The translations under genes were made by a program, and so were the position numbers. A stretch of DNA of 64,000 nucleotides from Talpa occidentalis (taxonomy: Eukaryota; Chordata; Mammalia; Eulipotyphla; Talpidae), in assembly GCF_014898055.3 (NCBI RefSeq), contig NW_023603184.1, forward strand, positions 109,110,615 through 109,174,614. The letters are read 5' to 3'. Below the pieces are notes generated by a model. The model worked only from the letters and a program-made list of their open reading frames with translations. It did not search any database and was not told the DNA's origin. This document shows positions 46,289 to 56,066 of the stretch, piece by piece (positions within the stretch are counted from its first letter, which is position 1; the number at the start of each line of letters is the position of its first letter).

Positions 46289-46996
46289 TTATTCCCAAAT
46301 ATTTGATTTTTTTGTTTCAATAATAAAAGGGATGGTTTTTTTGATTTCTTCTTCTTCAGATTTGTTGTTTGTGTATAGGAAGGCTACTGACTTTTGTGTG
46401 TTGATTTTGTTTCCTGCCACTTTACTGAATTGATTGATGAGTTGAATTAGTTTTTCTGTGGAGATTTTGGGGTTCTCTATGTATATTATCATATCATCTG
46501 CAAATAGTGATAGTTTGACTTCTTCTTTTCCTATTTGGATTCCTTGGATGTCTTTGTCTTGTCTTATTGCTCTGGCTAGGACTTCCAGTATTATATTGAA
46601 AAGCAGTGGTGAGAGTGGACATCCTTGTCTTGTTCCAGATCTTAATGGAATTGCTTTCAGCTTTTCACCATTGAGAATGATACTGGCTGTTGGCTTGTCA
46701 TAGATGGCCTTTATGATGTTGAGGTATGTTCCTTGTATCCCAAGAATTTCAAGGGCTTTTATCATGAATGGGTGTTGCACTTTGTCAAAAGCTTTCTCAG
46801 CATCTATTGATATTATCATATGGTTTTTATATTTCTTTTTGTTGATGTGTTGGATAACGTTGATTGATTTTCGGATGTTAAACCATCCTTGTGTCCCTGG
46901 AATGAATCCAACTTGGTCGTGGTGAATTATCTTATGGATACATTGTTGGATTCTGATAGCTAAAATTTTATTGAGGATTTTTGCATCAGTGTTCAT
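46289..46996 (-). pseudogene. L1 ORF2 reverse-transcriptase core fragment
   Basis: A 235-codon frame inside the 3.7-kb L1. It carries [11 protein letters not shown] (about residues 63-73), [14 protein letters not shown] (121-134) and the catalytic FADD box (165-168, in [10 protein letters not shown]), as expected for the palm of an L1 reverse transcriptase. The full ORF2 protein is an endonuclease/reverse transcriptase that copies L1 RNA into a nicked chromosome. Here the frame is separate from its upstream part (46993-47556) by a shift and runs out of the ORF2 frame near 46,300, so it is a relic. Confidence 0.95.
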
Positions 46997-47556
46997 TGGG
47001 AGATTGGCCTGTAGTTTTCCTTTTTTGTGTTGTCCTTATTCGGTTTTGGTATTAGTGTAATATTGGCTTCATAGAACGTGTTTGGTATTATCCCTTCCTT
47101 CTCAATTTTTTGGAAGAGTTTGTGAAGGATAGGCACTAATTCGTCTCTGAATGTTTGGTAGAATTCATTTGTAAATCCATCAGGTCCTGGGCTTTTGTTT
47201 TTGGGGAGGTTTTTGATTACCATTTCAATTTCGCTAATTGTAATTGGTCTGTTTAGGTGTTCTATTTCTTCTTTATCTAGCTTTGGGTGATTGTAGAGTT
47301 GTAGGAATTTGTCCATCTCCTCTAGATTGTTGAACTTGTTTCCATATAACTGTTCATAGTAGTTACTGATTATTCTTTTGATTTCTGCTGTGTCCGTTGT
47401 GATTTCTCCTCTTTCATTGATGATCCTGTGTATTTGTGCTTTCTCCCTTTTTTCCTTTGTGAGCCTGGCTAGGGGTTTGTCTATTTTATTTATTTTTTCA
47501 AAGAACCAGCTCTTGGTTTCATTGATCTTTTGGATTGTTTTTAGTTTCGATTTCAT
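46993..47556 (-). pseudogene. L1 ORF2 fragment upstream of the RT core
   Basis: A 187-codon frame giving the linker and N-terminal fingers of the L1 reverse transcriptase: [50 protein letters not shown] and [20 protein letters not shown]. It stops after RPIS, where the frame shifts relative to the downstream catalytic core. No endonuclease is attached in frame. Confidence 0.95.
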
Positions 47557-48059
47557 TTATTTCTGCTTTGGTTTTATTATTTCTTTCTTCTACTGGTTTT
47601 GGGTTTTTTGTTGTTCTTTTTCTAGATCTTTGAGCTTCGAGATTAGGTTGTTTCTTTGAGTTCTTTCTTGTTTTTTGATGTGAGCTTCTATTGCTATATA
47701 TTTTCCTCTTATTACTGCTTTTGCTGCATCCCATACATTTAGGATATTGGTGTCCTCCTTGTCATTCAATTCAAAGAATTTTTTAATTTCTTCTTTGATC
47801 TCCTCGTTAGTCCAGTGGTCTTCCAGTAGTGTGGTTTTTAATCTCCATGAGGTAGGATAGTTCCTTGCCTTCTTTTTATGGTTTATTTCTAGTTTGATGC
47901 CTTCGTGGTCAGAAAAGATGGTTGGTATGATTTCAATCTTGGTGTATCTGTTGATGTTTGTCTTGTGCCCCAGTATGTGATCGATCCTGGAGAATGATCC
48001 GTGTGCGCTTGAGAAAAATGTGTACTCCGTTTTTTTGGGTTTAGTGTTCTATGTGAGGG

Positions 48060-48286
48060 TGATCTGGCTGCGACATCTGTCACCCCATTGATCGCCAGGG
48101 TTGATTCGGCTGATCTGGCTGGCTAGGCGGGTGTCCCCTTCCTCCCTCACCGCTCCATGTGCATCCCTCCCGAAGCTGCGCGCTTGGTCGAAGAGGACGG
48201 CCTTCCCAGAATAGAGACGGACCGGTCTTTGGTCGAGGGTATACGAGTAGCTGCGCTCCCCTGCTAGAACCTCCAAACAAGCTCTC
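48060..48286 (-). promoter_or_regulatory. 5' end of the L1 5' UTR
   Basis: Sense-strand reading from 48,286 begins GAGAGCTTGTTTGGAGG and is GC-rich with many CpGs (for example CTCGTATACCCTCGACCG and CTTCGACCAAGCGCGCAGC), unlike the AT-rich surroundings. L1 5' UTRs carry the element's own internal RNA polymerase II promoter, so this should be the promoter-proximal part. The same 5' end is at 10,814. About 225 bp are kept before the internal deletion. Confidence 0.75.
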
Positions 48287-48307
48287 AAGAGCATATACAT
48301 TTTTTTT

Positions 48308-51300
48308 AATCAAATGCAGCTTAAAAATCACAACATGTTGAGGACAGATTTTATGAAACCAACTCATGATTATTTTAAGATTTATCTACGAATCAACATA
48401 GTCATCAATCATAAGATTCCTAGTTCCCATGGATGACCCCCTTTATCTGATTAAACATTACCTTGCTTGGGGTAGAAATCATTTACTGAATGTGATGATG
48501 CCTTAGCATTTTTTGCAGAGAATTTCCCTATGGGAAAGACAGCTATACTCTTTTGGATGTAAGAAGAGACTTGCTTAAAAATGATGATATTGAAAATATT
48601 TGAGAAATGAAAAACTTGAAAAGTTGAAAAAATTCATACTTTTGTAGCTTTAAATTAATCCATGCTTTCAGTATATTTAAGTAGTAAATAAACAAAAGGT
48701 TGTTAGATGAATATGGTTTACATATTCCTCTGGTGTACTGGAAATGTTATCAGTGAAACTGTCATTTTTGTTCCAGTATTTTCTGTTTCAACTAATAGAA
48801 GACGTAATGAACTCTTTTATGTTAATATATGTCTAGAGCTTTGAAATATGAGTTTACAAGTGATGTGATAGAACCTCTACTATCTAGATTATTTTGGATA
48901 GAGAAAGTGATCAGGTGTTAGATTTTCTGGAGTTCATAAAACTATTTGTCATACTCTTTCTTCTCTGTTTTCACTTATAATGTATCTTCAGTCTTTTCCA
49001 TTAGGTAAGTCTCTCTTTCTATCACTTCAGCCCAAATTTGCTTATTTTTCTGTTCCTTTTACTATCTGTTTTACTTTCTCTTTGGCCTCAGCCTAGATCC
49101 CAATTCTATTCCCAGCTCATATGCCTCTCACTCCTTTTTTGAACTCAGCCACAATTTAAAAATTTTCAGGACTTAACAGACATCAAAAATCTTGGATAAC
49201 TAGGATTGAGAGTATTTGCTGCATTGTTCCTTTAAAATCATTAGAAGTTGAGAAAAACAAAGAATAATATCTGGTTTTTTTCCCAATATATTTGCCATTT
49301 TTATCCATTTTTAAATTTTACATTGTTCAGATACAGTGAAAATTTACTGCCATTTTTAGAAAAGCATGTGGGGAAATTCTGTTTCAAAATTTCTTCTTGT
49401 TAAATTTACAAATGAAGTTAGCTGAGTTTGTGTTGAAATGATTAACCTCAAGCCTACATATATTTTTCCAGTAGTAATTGTCCTGCTGTGTGGAAGTTAT
49501 TAGCTGCAAATAATTCTTTGACCTTCCTTCAATGTTAGTGTATTACACTTACTAAACAAGACAATTTTGCTTTAATGTATAACTTGGATAAAAATTTCAT
49601 TCTCAAAAGGAAGACATAGAGGAAAATCAAAAGTATATCAGTGTTACATTCATGGTGAATTCCTCCAAAATGATAATAGGAGACAACTCTCCAAAAAATT
49701 ACATGACCCACTTATTTAGAAACCTATTTATTTAGAGATAAGCTGTCAGTGATATTAGGAATCAAAGAAGGTTTTATGAATTGTAAAAGAAAGCATTAGA
49801 AACTTAAATCACATTATAGAAATATTTTTCCTATCAAAATATGAATTTGGTTTGAAGAATAATTTGTTATGAGAATTAATGGTTTTATTTATCATGTATG
49901 TTTCCAGACTATTTCTAAATGGTAGATTTATAAGCTATAGAGTGAATGAAGTAAAATGACACCCCAATTGTGATCTAACCTTTTAGAATATGTATTACTT
50001 AATTCTTACTTTTAATGCCACAATAGTTGATCACTTACCCTACTGACATTTTATTAACATTCACAGTCATTTATTAAAGAAGAAGTTTTATAAGTTTATT
50101 GTTTTCAACAATGAAGCAAAGATACATTTTGATCACTCTTTATTCAGAGTCTCAAACTGCATGACATGATATGACTAAGGAGGATAAGTACTTTAGTCAG
50201 ATTCTCTTTGTAATTTTAAAATTCTTTAAATATTCTTCCTATATCAGCTGGCAGTTATTAAAATGTTTATGTTTTGCATGATAGTCACTCAGAGTCCTGA
50301 TCTGAGTTAAAGTCAATCTTATGTAGTGGCAAAAAACAAAGTATGCTAACATTCGAAATTTATCATAGTTCATAGAAATGTGAGACATGCTAACAAACTG
50401 CTAACATTTTTTTCCCTTAGACCATCATGCCTAAAAGGTCAGATTTGCATATGATAAAATAACATGAAAATAATTAAAGAATCTATGATATTTGATCTTC
50501 TATATCCTAAAAATCTCATTGATCTGACAACTATTGAACAATGAGACCACTAGGAAGTTTTAGTACTAGGAAGTTTTCCATATGTAGTATGTATTTTTCA
50601 TGTTCTTGTATACTTTTATCTCATGGCTAATGATATCTAGTCAAATATCAACATATACGTTCACATGAGTCTTTGGCTATGGGGTGGATTAAAATGAAGA
50701 AGCAGTGGTTAGATTTGGGGGGGAGGGAGTGATGATTACATCTGAAATAAAGCCTAAGTATTTTGTGTGAAAAAATCCTTGTTATTATAGGATATCCCTG
50801 AAATTATGTTAGTGTAGCAAAGGCAACACTCATAATACATAAGATAGAGTTAAAATAGTTGATATCATAACTCATATTCTTTTTTATTTAACTTTTAAGA
50901 CATTATGATCAATATAAAGGGTTTAGAAACAAAACATAAATTTGAAAACTACATGAGAAAAATGAGCAGAAATGAATGGAAGTGTTAAGGTAGCCATAGA
51001 CTTTTCTTACTCAAAGCTAAACATGGATAAATATTTCTAGAGCATAAAACCGGAGTCTAGGTACTTTAAGTTCTCATGACAACCCTATCTAGTTAATTAC
51101 CTGTGCATTTTCTAAACAGCAATAATTTGACCCAAGAAATCAGCATTATATAATGAAAAGTACCTATTATTCAGGGATAAATAAATAAATAAACAAATGA
51201 ACCTAGGTTTGATTAAAAAAACCCACATTTTTAATTTTGCTTACTATTTGGCTTTAAGCAAATTATTCAAATTTCTACAAATCAGACTTTAATCTATACA

Positions 51301-51320
51301 ATAGAGCTAATGATGCTTGC
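48308..51320. other. About 3 kb with no recognisable feature
   Basis: AT-rich sequence without supported frames or repeats that I can name. Nothing with CpG enrichment. Confidence 0.45.
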
Positions 51321-51325
51321 TCTTT

Positions 51326-51525
51326 AGGCTGGTGGTTCCCATAGTGGGGAGAGGTACAGCGCTTTTGATTGGAAGGAATATTTTGTGGTCACAGGATTGA
51401 GTTAGATTGTGAGTAGGGACCAGAGATGCTTGGCATCCAGCAATGTGTGGGATAGTCGCACCACAGAGGACTGTAGTATTTCCTGCACTAATATACAATG
51501 CCCCAAGATATTCAGGTAGATAAAA
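51326..51525 (+). mobile_element. MER5-type hAT-Charlie element, plus strand
   Basis: 'ggtggttcccatagtgggga', 'tattttgtggtcacaggatt', 'agggaccagagatgcttggc', 'atccagcaatgtgtgggata', 'gtcgcaccacagagg' and 'aatgccccaagat' fit MER5 from left to right. Non-coding internal-deletion derivative of a hAT transposon. Confidence 0.75.
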
Positions 51526-51901
51526 TCTTCTTTGTAATTACCTAAGCCTAGAACCTAAATGTGTTTTAGAGAAAAACCACATGTATTTTTGCATGGTTTT
51601 AATGTTCACTAAACTTTCCAGGAATGCAGAGTGCTATCACATAAATTGAGAGACTAGATATTGTTTTGTTTTTGCTTTCTTATCAAAAGTTGTGTATGTG
51701 GGGGAAAAATCTCATAACTATCAACAACACTATGTATGATATCTAATTTTTAGTAAAATCACCATAATACATTGTATCTGAGAAGGTTATATTTCCAGTA
51801 TATATTTTGGTGTCATGTATGGGGGCAAATCACTACCTCATTACATTTTTAGAGTTGTGGTGCCTGAGCACCTCTCATGTAAATAAAATAATTGAAACAT
51901 A
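51526..51901. other. No recognisable feature
   Basis: Plain sequence up to the L1 target-site duplication. Confidence 0.4.
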
Positions 51902-51917
51902 TTAATGAAAGTATTTT

Positions 51918-53525
51918 TTTTTTTAAATATTAAATTTTATTTTTATATTCCCCCATACAATTGCAAACGCCCCATTCTGACCCCAATCCTTCCCCTCCCG
52001 CCCCCATCCCCAAAAAGTGTCTCTGGTTCATAGTTTTTTGTTGATTTTGATTTTCACTTTCTTATATTCATTTTCCTGGTCCCTTATTTAAGTTTTCTAG
52101 ATTCCTGCTATGAGTGAGACCATCCGGTATTTTTCTTTTTCTTTTTGGCTTATTTCGCTGAGCATGATCCCTTCCAGCGCCATCCATGTTGCTGCAAATT
52201 GCATGTGTTTATCTTTTTTGAATGCTGAGTAATATTCCATGGTATATATGTACCACATCTTCTTGATCCAGTCATCTATTTTTGGGCATTTGGGTTGTTT
52301 CCAAAGCTTAGCTATTGTAAACAGTGCTGCTATAAACATAGGGGTGCAGGTGCTCTTTGGAATTGATGTTTCTGTGTCCTTTGGGTAAATACCTAGGAGT
52401 GGAATTGCTGGATCATATGGAAGCTCTATGTTTAGTAGGTCCAGAAATCTCCACACAGCTCTCCATAGTGGTTGGACCAGTTTGCACTCCCACCAACAGT
52501 GCACAAGAGTTCCTTTTTCTCCACACCCTCGCCAACATTTGTTGTTGCTAGTTTTTTTAATATGTGCCATTCTCACTGGTGTAAGATGGTATCTCATGGT
52601 AGTTTTGATTTGCATTTCCCTGATTACAAGTGATGTTGAACATTTTTTCATATGTCTGTTGGCCATTTGCATTTCCTCTTCAGAGAAGTTTCTTTTTAGC
52701 TCTTCTGCCCATTTTTTGACTGGATTATTTTCTTTGTTGTTGCTGAGTCTCATCAGCTCTTTGCAGATTTTTGTGATCAGTCCTTTATCATTAGTGTTGG
52801 GTGCAAAAATGTTCTCCCAGTTGGTGGGGTTTCTCTTTGTTTTTGTTATTGTCTCTTTTGCTGTGCAGAAGCTCTTTAATTTGATGTAGTCCCAGCTGTT
52901 TATCTTTCTCTTCACTATCACTGCTTTGGGTGATGTGTCTGTAAAGATGTCTTTGATGTGCAAATCCCGTAGTGTTTCGCCTATATTTCCTTCTATGTAT
53001 TTTATGGTTTCAGGTCTTATGTCTAGTTCTTTAATCCATTTTGAGTTGATTTTTGTGTATGGTGTGAGGTAGTGGTCAAGCTTCATTCTTTTGCATGTAG
53101 CGACCCAGTTTTCCCAGCACCATTTATTGAACAAACTTTCTTTGCTCCAATGCATAGTCTTTGCTCCTTTGTCAAAGATTAGTTGACCATAAATCTGTGG
53201 GTTTATTTCTGGATTTTCTATTCGATTCCATTGGTCTGTATGTCTGTTCTTGTTCCAATACCATGCCGTTTTGATGATTATGGCTTTGTAGTATAGTTTG
53301 AAGTCTGGGAGTGTGATGCCTCCATTTCCTTCTTTTTTTTTCAGTAGAGCTTTGGCTATTCGGGGTTTTTGGTGATTCCATATGAATTTCATCAATAATT
53401 GTTCTATTTCTTTGAAGAATGCCATTGAGATTTTGATTGGAATAGCATTGAATCTGTATATTGCTTTTGGTAGGATGGCCATTTTAATAATGTTTATTCT
53501 TCCAATCCATGAGCAGGGGATGTCT
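51918..53525 (-). mobile_element. Young L1, 5'-truncated, open ORF2 tail
   Basis: Perfect 16-bp duplication TTAATGAAAGTATTTT at 51902-51917 and 53526-53541. Contains the A-tail (poly-T), C-rich image of the 3' UTR, and the last ~1.4 kb of ORF2, cut off at the 5' side in mid ORF2. Very similar to the copies at 44,610 and 54,876, so probably a recent insertion of the same lineage. Confidence 0.97.
52097..53482 (-). pseudogene. L1 ORF2 C-terminal fragment, 461 codons, uninterrupted
   Basis: Open from an internal Met to the natural ORF2 stop. It covers the thumb/connector downstream of the reverse transcriptase ([20 protein letters not shown], then [16 protein letters not shown]) and the C-terminal domain with the cysteine motif CX3CX7HX4C at residues C316, C320, H328 and C333, ending [11 protein letters not shown]. 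In L1 biology this region supports RNA binding and retrotransposition. Human ORF2p is about 1,275 residues, so roughly the last third is here. Endonuclease and catalytic FADD box are absent, so it is inert despite the clean frame. No promoter lies upstream. Confidence 0.96.
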
Positions 53526-53541
53526 TTAATGAAAGTATTTT

Positions 53542-54867
53542 AATAAAAATTCATTTTATTTCTCCTATAACTAGAGCATCATGTTATTATTTTTAAATTT
53601 GTGAATGTGTATGTAGGTTATATTAGCTGTGAATTTGATTTCATTGTAGTAAATGTGGAAAGATAATCTTGTTCTGAAAAGGAGATGTTATAGGAAGGAT
53701 GGGTATGCTTTACACCTTTGAGAGCATTAGATGAGGCAATATTAGTAAGTAGATAACTTAATATATTGTGTATAGCAATTACTTGTATGTCGTATCTATT
53801 TTTATCATAATTAGGAGGCAGTGGCATTGGTGGGATTCATTTAAGTGTAAATCAGTGTGGATTGGCTGCTCACAGGCTGCAAAGTCTGTTGCTTGCCTGA
53901 AATGTGTACACGATCTGATCTGATGCTGGACATGTGCCTATGAGAACTATTTCAGGATAATGATGACAGTAGCCTCGGAGTTCTAAACTTAACCCGAGAC
54001 TCTAAGAGCCAATCTGAGCTGGCTACTATGGGAATATTAGCAAGACATTGCTTTTCAATACACATTGGGCAGACAGTAGCATAGTGGAAATTTTTATTGC
54101 TACCATTGTGTAATTCCTTTGAGTATTTCGGGTATTACTTTCACAGTTTCTGAGTTACTAGAATGAATTACTAAAGGAGAGTAAACCTCAAGCAATTTTT
54201 AGTATACAAGCAGAGCTATCAGGTTTTGGAATGATTGTAGCAGCCTGAAGTCTATGCCATCACAACTATTAGATAATGTAACACTTTGGAGTAGTTTAGC
54301 AATAACACTATCACTATTTTTATTCCCATTTGGCTCATGAGTTATGAATGCTGCTCAAGGCTAACATAGCAGCAAAATGTGTAGTCATTAAAATAAACAG
54401 TTGAATTCTTGAACAAGAATTTAGAAACATTCATGGACTAGATAACGTCCCAATACTTACTTACTATATACAAAACCAGGAATTATAAAACAATTAGGAA
54501 GAACTGATGATGTACTAAGTAAAATAATGGTTATATATTTTGGTCAATGTAAAAATCTATCTGTCTGAACATAAGCTATTTATAAAGAACAGATTAAAAG
54601 CCCTATTTAATAAGTCTTCTGTCTGCCAAGACAGGAGAACACTATAGATGATAGATATTTCCTTAAATAATTGCAACCATTTACCCAAGTGTAACCTCTT
54701 GTTTTATAATAATTGACTGGTCAAAATAATATATATATATAAAATATTAAGTGAGCATTTAAGTAATTCTTGACAGTGATAATGATTATGACATGTAAGT
54801 AGTTAAATGCAAGTGATGCAATGTTTGGTCTAGGTTATCATACACTGAAATAATACTTGGTCTGTGA
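53542..54867. other. No gene; repeat-free block 53840-54400 may be constrained
   Basis: The first 300 bases are AT-rich and plain. 53840-54400 lacks recognisable repeats, has more balanced composition and contains several TAAT/ATTA cores, GATA-like and 'gccaatctgagctggc'-type strings. 54401-54867 is ordinary with a short TA run at 54732-54741. Conservation cannot be judged here. Confidence 0.3.
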
Positions 54868-55063
54868 GTAGTGTTGTTTTTTTTTTTTAATAATAAATTT
54901 TATTTTTATATTCCCCATACAATTGCAGCCCCCCCATTCTGACCCCAATCCCTCCCCTCCCACCCCCGCCCCCCTAAAAGTGTCTCTGGTTCGTAGTTTT
55001 TTGTTGATTTTGATTTTCACTTTCTTATAGTTATTCGTTTTCCTGGTCCCTTATTTAAGTTTT

Positions 55064-55471
55064 CTAGATTCCTGCTATGAGTGAGACCATCCGGTATTTT
55101 TCTTTTTCTTTTTGGCTTATTTCGCTGAGCATGATCCCTTCCAGTGCCATCCATGTTGCTGCAAATTGCATGTGTTTATCTTTTTTGAATGCTGAGTAAT
55201 ATTCCATGGTGTATATGCACCACATCTTCTTGATCCAGTCATCTATTTTTGGGCATTTGGGTTGTTTCCAAAGCTTAGCTATTGTAAACAGTGCTGCTAT
55301 AAACATAGGGGTGCAGGTGCTCTTTGGAATTGATGTTTCTGTGTCCTTTGAGTAAATACCTAGGAGTGGAATTGCTGGATCATATGGAAGCTCTATGTTT
55401 AGTAGGTCCAGAAATCTCCACACAGCTCTCCATAGTGGTTGGACCAGTTTGCACTCCCACCAACAGTGCAC
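55064..55471 (-). pseudogene. L1 ORF2 C-terminal fragment
   Basis: 135 codons from the HCWWECK part of the C-terminal cysteine motif to the natural stop (LIAGI). A frame break upstream separates it from 55562-56058. Inert. Confidence 0.95.
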
Positions 55472-55561
55472 AAGAGTTCCTTTTTCTCCACACCCTCGCC
55501 AACATTTGTTGTTGCTAGTTTTTTTTAATATGTGCCATTCTCACTGGTGTGAGATGGTATC

Positions 55562-56058
55562 TCATGGTAGTTTTGATTTGCATTTCCCTGATGACAAGTG
55601 ATGTTGAACATTTTTCATATGCCTGTTGGCCATTTGCATTTCCTCTTCAGAGAAGTTTCTTTTTAGCTCTTCTGCCCATTTTTTGACTGGATTATTTTCT
55701 TTGTTGTTGTTGAGTCTCATCAGCTCTTTGCAGATTTTTGTGATCAGTCCTTTATCATTAGTGTTGGGTGCAAAAATGTTCTCCCAGTTGGTGGGGTTTC
55801 TCTTTGTTTTTGTTATTGTCTCTTTTGCTGTGCAGAAGCTCTTTAATTTGATGTAGTCCCAGCTGTTTATCTTTGCCTTCACTATCACTGCTTTGGGTGA
55901 TGTGTCTGTAAAGATGTCTTTGATGTGCAAATCACGTAGTGTTTCGCCTATATTTCCTTCTATATATTTTATGGTTTCAGGTCTTATGTCTAGTTCTTTA
56001 ATCCATTTTGAGTTGATTTTTGTGTATGGTGTGAGGTAGTGGTCAAGCTTCATTCTTT
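55562..56058 (-). pseudogene. L1 ORF2 C-terminal-region fragment
   Basis: The frame of 180 codons opens at 56,104 in flanking DNA, so its first ~15 residues are host sequence read by chance; L1 homology starts at [18 protein letters not shown]. It continues to [13 protein letters not shown], where a one-base loss shifts the frame before the cysteine motif. Inert. Confidence 0.92.
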
Positions 56059-56066
56059 GTAGTGTT

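Larger units (their letters stand above)
44610..48287 (-). mobile_element. Young L1, both termini present, internal deletion
   Basis: A 3.7-kb minus-strand L1 with a 20-bp duplication beginning AGAGCATATACAT at 44590-44609 and 48288-48307. From right to left (element 5' to 3'): the first ~225 bases of the 5' UTR, a jump near 48,050, the end of the ORF2 endonuclease domain (sense peptide TEYTFFSSAHGSFSRIDHIL near 47,960-48,030), the reverse-transcriptase region, the C-terminal region, and the 3' UTR. The rest of the 5' UTR, ORF1 and most of the endonuclease are missing. ORF2 is cut into several frames (47519-47734, 46993-47556, 46289-46996, 46083-46298, 45474-45836, 44792-45139), so it cannot make a working product. 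Confidence 0.95.
54876..56058 (-). mobile_element. Young L1, 5'-truncated
   Basis: Flanked by a short duplication GTAGTGTT at 54868-54875 and 56059-56066. Holds the 3' UTR with a strong G-rich tract (plus-strand C-runs at about 54930-54973) and the last ~1.0 kb of ORF2. It is in the same direction as the copy at 51918-53525 and differs by small changes and a one-base loss in a T-run near 55,614. Confidence 0.95.

Noticed and set aside
48049..48367. 83- and 95-codon minus-strand frames that look GC-rich and gene-like
   Set aside because: They read through the L1 5' UTR and its flank; the same SLFGGSSRGAQLLVYPRPKT string appears at the 10-kb L1.
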